Origin: Fumia xinanensis
GTDB taxonomy: Bacteria > Bacillota > Clostridia > Oscillospirales > Ruminococcaceae
Reading direction: 5' to 3'
Assembly (NCBI RefSeq): GCF_014384905.1
Contig: NZ_JACRSV010000002.1
Location: 1-64,000, forward strand
Length of the DNA stretch: 64,000 nucleotides
Shown here: positions 25,624 to 32,888 of the stretch, in pieces
Layout: each line of letters starts with the position of its first letter
Position numbering within the stretch: the first letter of the stretch is position 1
Notes under the pieces: model-generated
Seen by the model: only the letters and a program-made list of their open reading frames with translations
The model's database searches: none
What the model was told of the DNA's origin: nothing
Position numbers and translations under genes: made by a program

Positions 25624-26004
25624 TTATCCTTTTTTCATGTGTTGCTGATTCTGCGGATTTTCTACTGGCTGTGCTGGCTTTCCTTTCAAGACAATATCAT
25701 CCGCCTTGATATACCAGTCCACCTCTGCCCCTTGAAACGTGGCGGTTGCGACGGTATCGGCAACGGGATTGATGATTTCCACTTCTGCGTTGTAGTCAAA
25801 CTCTTTCAGCGGCACGCTGGCAGGGATAGACACTTGAATCATGCGCCCCTGTCCTCTGGATTTCAAATCGTAAGTGCGTTCCTTGATTTCATCCGATACC
25901 GTACCATCCTCATTCTGAATCCGTACTTCACGGCGGAGGGCAGAAAACTTCAACGCTCCAAATGTTGCTTCCTTGTCAATCACGATTCCATTTGCTAATC
26001 TCAT
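25624..26004 (-). CDS. Orf22-like DUF961/YdcP-family protein
   Basis: A 126-residue soluble protein of the DUF961 family found at the start of Tn916-type transfer operons. Matching segments: LANGIVIDKEATFGALKFSA, TYDLKSRGQGRMIQVSIPAS and TATFQGAEVDWYIKADDIVL. A Pro/Gln-rich tail ends the protein. Role unknown. It follows orf23 by 20 bases with GAAAGAGAGG upstream of its start. Confidence 0.88.
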   Translation of the reverse strand: MRLANGIVIDKEATFGALKFSALRREVRIQNEDGTVSDEIKERTYDLKSRGQGRMIQVSIPASVPLKEFDYNAEVEIINPVADTVATATFQGAEVDWYIKADDIVLKGKPAQPVENPQNQQHMKKG

Positions 26005-26024
26005 AAATAGATACCTCTCTTTCC

Positions 26025-26339
26025 TTATGCTTTTACCATGTCGTCTGCATGGAGAATATAGTTTGTGAAGCCCCGTGTGCCGATTTTATAGCCCTCTGCG
26101 GTAATACGGGGATTTACCAGCTTGACACGTTCTTCAAAATCAAAATGCTTTTCGCCTGCTTCGGCTGGCAGAATCACGACAATATCATCCGCCCTCTGTA
26201 CGTCAGAGTACAGATTGAAGCTGCGTGTGAGTACAGTCATGCGCCCATTGATTCTGCGCTGTTCTGTCTTGTCTTCTCCGGCAAACTCCAAGTTGCCGAA
26301 TGTCTTTTCCATGTTCGGGATAACAAATTTAAGTTCCAT
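26025..26339 (-). CDS. Orf23-like DUF961/YdcP-family protein
   Basis: A 104-residue member of the same family as its neighbour: VIPNMEKTFGNLEFAGED, TVLTRSFNLYSDVQRADDIVVILP and TNYILHADDMVKA. It is the first gene of the transfer operon here (no Orf24 homologue is seen), with GAAAGGAAAGG before ATG. The paralogy of orf22 and orf23 is typical. Its leader of about 330 bases holds a long nested hairpin. Confidence 0.88.
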   Translation of the reverse strand: MELKFVIPNMEKTFGNLEFAGEDKTEQRRINGRMTVLTRSFNLYSDVQRADDIVVILPAEAGEKHFDFEERVKLVNPRITAEGYKIGTRGFTNYILHADDMVKA

Positions 26340-26412
26340 ATGTTTTTACCTTTCCTTTCTGATGATTGATGGTTAATGGGTTTTGTTAGTTCCTCATTCA
26401 GCTTCGTGGAGA

Positions 26413-26488
26413 ATACCTGTCTGCCTGTGATTTATCAAGGGTTGACGTTGTGCTACGCACCCTTGACAAATCCCATTCTGACAGGTAT
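26413..26488. repeat. Long nested stem-loop in the leader of the ICE transfer operon
   Basis: Three paired blocks in register: ATACCTGTC/GACAGGTAT, GATTT/AAATC and CAAGGGT/ACCCTTG, with symmetric internal loops of 7/7 and 2/2 bases and a 16-base apical loop. This makes 21 base pairs in a 76-base structure. It could be a leader RNA element of the minus-strand transfer transcript or a single-strand replication origin. Confidence 0.6.
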
Positions 26489-26543
26489 AGGGTAGCCAAG
26501 CCGAATAAGGGGGATTTCTGCCAGCCCGTGACTGGCGGAATCT

Positions 26544-26594
26544 CTACATGATGTTATACGGAGGGGAACGCTCCTGCGGTTCTTGCCGTGGCAT
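26544..26594 (-). CDS. Possible 16-residue leader peptide
   Basis: ATG at 26594 follows GAAAGGATGTGATACCC; the peptide MPRQEPQERSPPYNIM ends at a TAG just upstream of the long nested hairpin. The arrangement resembles a translated attenuator ahead of orf23. With only 16 codons this is a weak call. Confidence 0.25.
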   Translation of the reverse strand: MPRQEPQERSPPYNIM

Positions 26595-26625
26595 GGGTAT
26601 CACATCCTTTCTGAATTTTGGGCAA

Positions 26626-26656
26626 GAAAAAAGACGCCCATTGCTGAACGTCTAAA
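26626..26656 (-). terminator. Terminator of the FRG gene
   Basis: On the minus strand the stem AGACG/CGTCT with a 12-base loop leads into TTTTTTCTT, about 20 bases after the FRG gene stop. Confidence 0.55.
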
Positions 26657-26673
26657 TAATAGATTGTTGAACT

Positions 26674-27897
26674 TTAAACTTTAAATAATTTTCCAGAAGA
26701 ATTTAAAACTGATTTTGCAATATTATCAATATCACCATAAATTGTGCCTTTATCTATTCCCAAAAGTTGTAGTTCTTTCAAGATATTTGAATGGTTATCT
26801 ATTTCAATTATTACATCGGCATTAATAGATTGTATATTTAGTTCACAATAATTATACACTCCATCATTAGTGTATAAATATGGCTGATAAATGAAAAAGC
26901 TCTGTTGATTAGAAATTCTTTCAAAAAGTTGTGGAGGTTGATACGTAAAATATATATCTAAATCTATATTGACTTTTTGAGGTGCATTTTTGAGTGTATC
27001 TAAGATTTCAATCAATATAATTGTGTATAATGTAGCGATAATATCAGAATCAATCTGGAATGTTAATGGCTCATGGACGAGAACCTTTTGAAATAACCCG
27101 AATTTATAATCCTTTTCCAATGCCCTAAATATATCTTTATAATCTATATCGTCTGATTTCAATGCTGATTTTATTACCAAATGCAATTCATCAGATAACG
27201 AAAGAAAACTATTCAATTCGTTTATCTTTACATACTCTTCTAAAATATTTTTCAGCCAAACATTTAGTGTTGCACATTTGATAGATTTAAAATGTTCTTT
27301 TATTGCCTTCAAAAGTTTAAGCGTTAAGATTTCGTCAGTTAATAAAACATCAAATAAATTTCTTCCATTTAGTTCTACAATCAAATCAGTAACATTGATT
27401 AAACGTTCTTTCTTTAACATGTAAATTTGAGCGTATTGTGAATAGAAAGGTTTTTTAACTTGATTTATCAAATTATGAATAAAAGTGTTTTGACAAGAGG
27501 CGTCTTTTTCAAAATCATCAATGGACATATCACCTATAAATTCACTTAATGTAAACTTTCTCTCACTTTTACCATCACAAGCAAAGAAAAGCGCAACCAA
27601 TGGAGAATAACTGACATCTACTAAATTGGTTGGAATCCCATGATGTTGACAGAATGCCAAAAAATATTTTCTTTCATCTTCTGAAAGTTGTCCGATAACC
27701 CTGTTATAAAAAGAGGTATGGAGATAGGGCATATCATAAATCATATCAGAATCCCAACCGCCACAATAAGGTCTAAATCCACTTGCTTGAATAGAAAAAT
27801 ATGGTTCACTTTGACCTCTGTAAATGAAATCAGAAATAATATTCTCTTCTATAAGAGCTAAGTATTTTGATAAACTATCTACTTTGTATTTTTTCAT
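26674..27897 (-). CDS. FRG-domain protein (cargo, possible defence gene)
   Basis: A 407-residue soluble protein. The N-terminal FRG domain (PF08867) is clear: DFIYRGQSEPYFSI near residues 22-35, FLAFCQHHGIPTNLVDVSYSPLVALFFACDG near 80-110. The C-terminal ~280 residues are AT-rich-coded, mostly helical, and match nothing I recognise. FRG proteins are frequent in phage and plasmid defence islands and mobile elements, but their biochemistry is unsettled. The start at 27897 (MKKYKVDS) has GGGAGG six bases upstream. It lies alone between the transfer operon and the recombinase, with strongly AT-rich composition. Confidence 0.78.
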   Translation of the reverse strand: MKKYKVDSLSKYLALIEENIISDFIYRGQSEPYFSIQASGFRPYCGGWDSDMIYDMPYLHTSFYNRVIGQLSEDERKYFLAFCQHHGIPTNLVDVSYSPLVALFFACDGKSERKFTLSEFIGDMSIDDFEKDASCQNTFIHNLINQVKKPFYSQYAQIYMLKKERLINVTDLIVELNGRNLFDVLLTDEILTLKLLKAIKEHFKSIKCATLNVWLKNILEEYVKINELNSFLSLSDELHLVIKSALKSDDIDYKDIFRALEKDYKFGLFQKVLVHEPLTFQIDSDIIATLYTIILIEILDTLKNAPQKVNIDLDIYFTYQPPQLFERISNQQSFFIYQPYLYTNDGVYNYCELNIQSINADVIIEIDNHSNILKELQLLGIDKGTIYGDIDNIAKSVLNSSGKLFKV

Positions 27898-28014
27898 AAT
27901 TCCTCCCGATATAAAAGACATATTGTACATTATAGCACTCTTACTTTAACCGTACAATCAATTACTAAAACAATCATTCACGCCTAATAATTACGCAGCT
28001 TATCACTGAACGCC

Positions 28015-28059
28015 TTGACAAAAGTGTTACACTGTGATACACTATATATAAGGAGGTGG
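28015..28059 (+). promoter_or_regulatory. Promoter and probable operator of the RHH/recombinase unit
   Basis: -35 TTGACA (28015-28020), 17-base spacer, -10 TACACT (28038-28043), then a full Shine-Dalgarno AAGGAGGTGG (28050-28059). TACACT is repeated at 28028-28033 and 28038-28043, one helical turn apart, and AGTGT-T-ACACT (28023-28033) is a perfect dyad. Ribbon-helix-helix proteins often bind such 10-base-spaced repeats. Confidence 0.65.
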
Positions 28060-28064
28060 ATAGT

Positions 28065-28223
28065 TTGGCTGTTTCTGAAAATAACGTGAGAGTACCTATA
28101 ACAATTCCAAAGGAATTAAAGCAGCAGTTAGATAATCTGGCAAAAGAGGACAAGCGTACCTTTTCCAACCTATGCGCTAAGATTTTATCTGACTATGTGC
28201 AGCAGAAAAAGGATGGTGAGTAA
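28065..28223 (+). CDS. Ribbon-helix-helix (CopG-like) protein
   Basis: A 52-residue protein with the RHH layout: a beta strand NVRVPITIPKELKQ, then two helices LDNLAKEDKRTFSNLCAKILSDYVQ. TTG start, six bases after a perfect AAGGAGGTGG. It ends three bases before the recombinase start, so both form one unit; it probably represses its own promoter and so controls recombinase supply or acts as a directionality factor. It is short but the pattern and ribosome site are convincing. Confidence 0.75.
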   Translation: MAVSENNVRVPITIPKELKQQLDNLAKEDKRTFSNLCAKILSDYVQQKKDGE

Positions 28224-28226
28224 CCT

Positions 28227-29852
28227 TTGAAAATCTTCATATACAGCCGTAAATCGGTATATACAGGCAAAGGGGAAAGCGTTGAAAACCAGATTGAAAT
28301 GTGCAGGGAGTATATTTCAACCAAAATCCCCGAATCGGATAATGCGGAAATCGTCGTTTATGAAGACGAGGGCTTTTCCGCAAAGAACACGGACAGACCG
28401 CAATTCCAACAAATGCTCCGTGATATAAAACTGAATAAACCAGAATACGTTGTCTGCTATCGTCTTGACCGTATCAGCCGTAATGTCAGCGACTTTTCTT
28501 CTCTGATTGAAGACTTGAACAGCTACAATATTTCATTTATCTGTATCAAAGAAGAATTTGACACCTCAAAGCCTATGGGAAAAGCCATGATGTATATAGC
28601 TTCGGTTTTCGCCCAACTGGAAAGAGAAACGATTGCAGAGCGTGTCCGTGACAATATGCTAATGCTGGCAAGAACTGGACGCTGGCTGGGCGGCACTACC
28701 CCAACAGGATTTACTTCTGAAAAGATACAGGAAATCATCATTGACGGTAAAATCAAGACTTCCTGCAAGCTAAAGGACAATCCAGAGGAATTGAAAACCA
28801 TTGACTGTATTCTGGAAAAATTCTTAGAGCTTCGGAGCATATCCGGCGTAAGCAAATACTTAATCAAGCAGGGAATTAAATCACGCACAGGAAAGATTTT
28901 CTCTACCATCGGTATTAAGGAAATATTGCAAAATCCGGTTTACTGTATCGCTGATGAAGACGCATGGGAATACTTTACGGAACATCATTCAGATGTTTGC
29001 TTTGAGAAGACCGATTGTTCTAATAAATCCGGTCTGCTGGCATACAATAAGCGTGATTACCGAAAGAAAAGTGCCCCAAGACAGGATATGGATAAATGGA
29101 TTGTCGCAATCGGTAAGCACAAGGGGCGTATTTCCGGTAAAAAATGGGTAGCAATTCAAAATATCTTGAAAGACAATATCCCCACTGGGAAGAAGCCTGC
29201 TATCATGCACAATGACTATTCCTTACTGTCCGGCTTAATCTTCTGTGATAAATGCAAGAGCCGGATGTTTGCAAAGCAGCGGAGCGGCAAAAGCGGCAAC
29301 CGTGAACTTTACGATTATATTTGTAACAACAAACTGCGTGGCGGCTTAGATTTATGCGATTGTCAAAATCTCAACGGTCAGCAGGCAGACGATATTGTTT
29401 GTGAATATCTCATGCAGTACACGGACGAGAACTCCGGTATCTACAAGCTGCTGGAAAAGCTGAAACGTGATTTACAAGGACAGACACAAAAAAGCCCCGT
29501 AGCGGTCATTGATGATAAAATCAAAAAATGCAACAGTGAGATTGACAATCTTATCCACACACTGTCACACGGAAACTTAGGAGCTGCGTTCATTGAACGT
29601 GTAAATGCCAGAATTACAGAGCTGGACAAAGAGCTTGCTTCCATGAAAGAAGAAAAAGCCCGTCTGCAAAAGGATGTAAACATCATAGCGGACAGGGAAA
29701 TCCAAGTGGATATGCTGTCCACGGCGTTATCCAGCTTCAAAGACAATTTCCATACGCTGACGATTGAAGAAAAGCGTACCTTAATCAAGCTGATGGTTAA
29801 GAAAATTGTCTGGGATGGCAAAGACCTCCATATTTTTATCGACGGCGAGTAG
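28227..29852 (+). CDS. Large serine recombinase (TndX/TnpX type), ICE integrase
   Basis: A 541-residue site-specific recombinase that integrates and excises the ICE through serine-linked breaks at short cores. Catalytic domain: FIYSRKSVYTGKGESVENQ with the nucleophile Ser7, YEDEGFSAKNTDRPQF, VVCYRLDRISRNVSDF, FAQLERETIAERVRDN. Recombinase domain near residues 155-270; zinc ribbon FCDKCKSRMF...CNN; coiled coil near 425-490; end LIKLMVKKIVWDGKD. TTG start coupled to the RHH gene. It lies at the orf23 end of the element, on the plus strand, reading toward attR; in Tn5397, tndX is at the opposite end of the backbone. Confidence 0.93.
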   Translation: MKIFIYSRKSVYTGKGESVENQIEMCREYISTKIPESDNAEIVVYEDEGFSAKNTDRPQFQQMLRDIKLNKPEYVVCYRLDRISRNVSDFSSLIEDLNSYNISFICIKEEFDTSKPMGKAMMYIASVFAQLERETIAERVRDNMLMLARTGRWLGGTTPTGFTSEKIQEIIIDGKIKTSCKLKDNPEELKTIDCILEKFLELRSISGVSKYLIKQGIKSRTGKIFSTIGIKEILQNPVYCIADEDAWEYFTEHHSDVCFEKTDCSNKSGLLAYNKRDYRKKSAPRQDMDKWIVAIGKHKGRISGKKWVAIQNILKDNIPTGKKPAIMHNDYSLLSGLIFCDKCKSRMFAKQRSGKSGNRELYDYICNNKLRGGLDLCDCQNLNGQQADDIVCEYLMQYTDENSGIYKLLEKLKRDLQGQTQKSPVAVIDDKIKKCNSEIDNLIHTLSHGNLGAAFIERVNARITELDKELASMKEEKARLQKDVNIIADREIQVDMLSTALSSFKDNFHTLTIEEKRTLIKLMVKKIVWDGKDLHIFIDGE

Positions 29853-29878
29853 GGAACTGTCAGCCATCTACTCGTCGT

Positions 29879-30646
29879 ATGGAGCAAAGTCGCCGTTTGG
29901 ATGGTGGCGCATTTCCAACCCTGATTACCCTCATTTCCATCTTCTTTGTCGGAGCGGCGGCAACCATGGGAGCGTCGGTTTTGTCTACGCTGTTTTTAGT
30001 GGGTGTTATCGTTCTCGGTGTGCTGATGACCTTTCTCCTCTCCCGTATTCTTTCAAAAACTATATTAAAGGGAATTCCGTCGTCCTTTACCTTGGAACTT
30101 CCCCCTTACCGGAAACCCCAAATCGGCAAAGTCATCGTCCGCTCTATTTTTGACCGAACTTTATTCGTACTGGGCAGGGCCATTGTGGTAGCTGCTCCGG
30201 CGGGCATCGTCATCTGGCTTATGGCAAACATTTCAGTAGGCGGCGAGACGATACTGGCCCTCTGCACCAACTTCCTCGATCCCTTCGCCTCTCTGTTTGG
30301 CATGGACGGTACCATTTTGATGGCGTTTATCCTGGGCTTTCCCGCCAACGAAATCGTCCTTCCGATTATCATTATGTCCTATATGGCGGGCGGAACGCTC
30401 ATCGAGTTGGATCAGCTTTCTGAGCTGCAAACCCTACTTGTCGACAACGGCTGGACCATCATTACGGCTGTCTGCACCATGCTGTTTTCTCTCATGCACT
30501 GGCCCTGTTCTACCACCTGTCTGACCATCCGCAAGGAAACCGGCAGTTGGAAATGGGCGGGGGTATCCTTCTTGGTGCCCACTGTGACAGGTTTTGTCAT
30601 TTGCTTCATCGTCGCTTCCGTAGGTCGGCTTCTGGGAATCGCTTAA
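29879..30646 (+). pseudogene. feoB: feoB, 3' part, separated by the ICE
   Basis: From 29918 onward it encodes the last 242 residues of FeoB: PTLITLISIFFVGAAATMG, the second gate block GRAIVVAAPAGIVIWLMA, GFPANEIVLPIIIMSYM and MLFSLMHWPCSTTCLTIRKET. The codons before 29918 belong to the ICE, which supplies an in-frame ATG at 29879 and 13 foreign residues but no obvious ribosome site. Joined to the 5' part this gives a normal 716-residue FeoB. Alone it lacks the GTPase domain. Confidence 0.92.
29896..29917. other. attR: right ICE/feoB junction
   Basis: TTTGGATGGTGG (29896-29907), CGCA, then the TTTCCA core (29912-29917) and feoB codons. The first block pairs with CCACCATACAAA at the left end as a 12-base inverted repeat with one mismatch, so the joined attP would be symmetric around CGCATTTCCA. 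Confidence 0.75.
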
Positions 30647-30683
30647 ACCGCTCTAAAATTCTTTTTAAAGCAATATCAAAACA

Positions 30684-30720
30684 TAAAAACCGTCCTGTTG
30701 TATGACAGGACGGTTTTTTA
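30684..30720. terminator. Bidirectional terminator between feoB and the sensor kinase
   Basis: The stem AAAAACCGTCCTGT/ACAGGACGGTTTTT with a 5-base loop and flanking A/T runs between convergent genes. Confidence 0.88.
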
Positions 30721-30741
30721 TCATATGAGGCTCAAAGAAAA

Positions 30742-32049
30742 TTATTTTTCTGCTTTCCTGTATGGAGCCGGCAGACGGAGGGTAAAGGTCGTTCCAGTAG
30801 AGTCGGTTTGCTTTACATAGAGCTTACCTTGATGGAGAGCTGCAAGCTCCCAGGCGATGCTGAGACCCAATCCAAAATGATTTTTATCCTTCCGAGAGGC
30901 GTCTCCACGGTAGAACCGGTCAAAAATGTGGGTCAAATGCTTTGACGGGATGCCGGGGCCAGTGTCGGAAACAGAAATTTCCACCAGCTTGCCTTCGGTT
31001 TCCGCTTTCAGTGTGACAGTGCCGTTTGCCGGTGTGTAGCTGAAGGCGTTGTCCAAAAGGATGGTGAGAATTTGTTTCAGCCGCTGCTCGTCCCCATGTA
31101 TAAGAGGCAGTGTTTCGTCCGGCACCCTGAGGCAAAGCGCCATCCCCTTTTGCTGAGCCAAGGGGTAAAACAGCTCCGCTGTCTCCAGCAACAGGGTGTC
31201 GAGGTCTACCGTTTCGGTGCGAATAGACCAGGTTTTGGCATCACTGCCCGCCAGAATCAGCAGATCGTCAATGAGTCGCGCCATGCGGGCGCACTCCTTT
31301 TCGATATTGGCGATGAGCTGGGGCGACTGGGATTCGCCGGGGTTCAGGGCGGAGGCGCTGGTGCGGATGACGGTCAAGGGGGAACGGAGCTCATGGGAGG
31401 CCGCGGCAATGAACTCGTTTTGACGCCGGGCGTTCTCTTGGATGGGACGGAGGGCCTTGCCGGTGAAATACCAGCAGAGGAACCAGAGAAGGACGATCCC
31501 TAAAAGCACTAGTGCCCCGAAGGAGAGGCGCTGAACGGTCAAGCTCCAAGAGAGTGCCGACATGTCTTTTAGCAGGGTGAGGCCTTGCCAGCCGCCGTGG
31601 GAAGGAATGACAGCTACGGCTCCCAGATAGTTGTCCCCGTTGTCTCCCTTTATGGATACGGTGACACTGCTCGCTTCCAGCACCGAAAAAGGAGGAATAT
31701 GCACATCAATTCCCGCTGATTTTCCTGCTTCCTGAGCCCGTTCAATGAGGATGGCCCGGTCGGTTCGGGGCGACCAGCTCCCCCGAAATTGCAAAGGGGA
31801 ATCAGAATCGGAAATGGAAATGATGAGCTCTTCCGACGACTCCATTTGGGCGAGCCAGGAGTTGGCTACCACCTGATCATTTTGGAGCTTTACAATAATG
31901 GAGTTTAAATTGCTCTGAAAAGCATTTTCGCTGCTGGTCTGGAGGCCCTTTTCCGAGATGGACAGGGCTATCAACGTCATGATGAGCAGGACTCCGCCCG
32001 TTAGGACGGTGGCGAGGAGGGTGAGCCGCAGGCGGAGTTTTTTCAGCAT
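30742..32049 (-). CDS. Sensor histidine kinase
   Basis: A 435-residue membrane kinase: helix near residues 9-29, an extracytoplasmic sensor region of ~140 residues, a second helix near 178-198, then the H-box FIAAASHELRSPLTVIRTSA with phosphorylated His near residue 220, N-box ILLDNAFSYTPANGT, G1 VSDTGPGIP and G2 FGLGLSIAWELA. It phosphorylates the response regulator encoded just upstream, whose end it overlaps. Divergent to a binding-protein/ABC operon, which it may control. The signal is unknown; an N-terminal region like this senses extracellular or envelope cues. Confidence 0.92.
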   Translation of the reverse strand: MLKKLRLRLTLLATVLTGGVLLIMTLIALSISEKGLQTSSENAFQSNLNSIIVKLQNDQVVANSWLAQMESSEELIISISDSDSPLQFRGSWSPRTDRAILIERAQEAGKSAGIDVHIPPFSVLEASSVTVSIKGDNGDNYLGAVAVIPSHGGWQGLTLLKDMSALSWSLTVQRLSFGALVLLGIVLLWFLCWYFTGKALRPIQENARRQNEFIAAASHELRSPLTVIRTSASALNPGESQSPQLIANIEKECARMARLIDDLLILAGSDAKTWSIRTETVDLDTLLLETAELFYPLAQQKGMALCLRVPDETLPLIHGDEQRLKQILTILLDNAFSYTPANGTVTLKAETEGKLVEISVSDTGPGIPSKHLTHIFDRFYRGDASRKDKNHFGLGLSIAWELAALHQGKLYVKQTDSTGTTFTLRLPAPYRKAEK

Positions 32050-32723
32050 GGAGGCACCTCCAAACGGTATCCTACCCCTCGTATCGTGGTAATTTTCACT
32101 ATACTTTGCACTGATTTGAGCCGACGGCGGAGAAAATGAATGTAGTTATCGAGATTTCCGTCCTCCACTGGGGCATCCGGCCCCCAGATCCGGGCCAGCA
32201 GCAGCTCACGGGTCATCACCTGTCCGGGGTTGCGCACGAAAAGCTCCAAAAGCCGTGATTCCCGTTTGGACAGGGTGATGGTCTGGGCGCGGCAGTTTAA
32301 AATACAGAGTTCCAAATCCAATTCGATATCGCCCAGCTTTAACTTATGTACGCTTTCCCACTGCAAAGGGCGGCGGGAAAGGGCCCTGATCCGCGCCAGT
32401 AGTTCCGCCGCTGCAAAGGGTTTTACCAGATAGTCGTCGGCCCCTGCGTCCAATCCATCCACCCGGTCTCCAATGCCGTCCCGGGCGGTGATCATCAGTA
32501 CAGGTGTGGAAAAGCCTTGCCCCCGCAGGGCGGAAAGAACCGAAATGCCGTCCCGGCCGGGCAACATCCGGTCTAGCAAAATCAGGTCATAGGCGTTTTG
32601 CAGGGCGAAGTGCAGCCCGTCTTCCCCGTCGTGGCAGAAATCCGCTGTATGGCCCTCCCGGTTCAGGTGAATTCCCACCGCTTCGCACAGGTCTTTGTCG
32701 TCTTCTATTATCAAAATCCTCAT
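32043..32723 (-). CDS. OmpR-family response regulator
   Basis: A 226-residue two-domain regulator. Receiver domain 1-115: acidic pair EDD at 8-10, phospho-acceptor Asp in LILLDRMLPGRDG near residue 51, Thr in MITARDG, Lys in LVKPFAAAELL. C-terminal winged helix with LSKRESRLLELFVRNPGQVMTRELLL and the wing IRGVGYRLE. Start at ATG 32723 with AAAAGGA upstream. It is translationally coupled to the kinase and lies 166 bases from the divergent binding-protein gene. Confidence 0.94.
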   Translation of the reverse strand: MRILIIEDDKDLCEAVGIHLNREGHTADFCHDGEDGLHFALQNAYDLILLDRMLPGRDGISVLSALRGQGFSTPVLMITARDGIGDRVDGLDAGADDYLVKPFAAAELLARIRALSRRPLQWESVHKLKLGDIELDLELCILNCRAQTITLSKRESRLLELFVRNPGQVMTRELLLARIWGPDAPVEDGNLDNYIHFLRRRLKSVQSIVKITTIRGVGYRLEVPPC

Positions 32724-32800
32724 TATAAAAATCCTTTTCTTGTTGTTAGTAAAAAGTATAGCAGAAAAATCGGAATAAATCGAGAACACCATTTAAAAAA

Positions 32801-32822
32801 TCTTCACAAAGTCTTTGAGGTT
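32801..32822. promoter_or_regulatory. Dyad in the two-component/ABC divergent region
   Basis: CAAAG-T-CTTTG, extended by partly matching flanks (TCTTCA...GAGGTT), in the gap between the response regulator and the binding-protein operon. It is a candidate site for the regulator, but short and unverified. Confidence 0.3.
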
Positions 32823-32888
32823 GTTTAGAGAAAGCAGGAGTATCATGAATGCGTCATAGAGAAACCGATCAGCAAAAGGAGAATGGAT

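Larger units (their letters stand above)
9752..29917. mobile_element. Tn916-family integrative conjugative element inserted in feoB (~20.2 kb)
   Basis: Bounds come from joining the two feoB halves: left junction ...CGGGCGTTTTCCA, right junction ...GGCGCATTTCCAACC, sharing TTTCCA (9752-9757 and 29912-29917). Removal restores an unbroken FeoB frame. Inside are homologues of Tn916 Orf23, 22, 21, 20, 19, 18 (ArdA), 17, 16, 15, 14, 13, 9, 7 and 8 in the expected order, an oriT between orf21 and orf20, and a large serine recombinase at the right end. Cargo: FRG protein, SieB-like protein, TetR/flavodoxin cassette, KTR-type Cys-rich protein. There is no tet(M), no Tn916-type tyrosine integrase and no xis. 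Exact ends within the shared six bases cannot be fixed. Confidence 0.93.

Noticed and set aside
9752..29917. Search for tet(M), erm or other resistance genes in the Tn916-like element
   Set aside because: The slot between orf13 and orf9 holds a TetR/flavodoxin cassette; the TetR protein is a general regulator, and no ribosomal-protection or efflux tetracycline gene is present.
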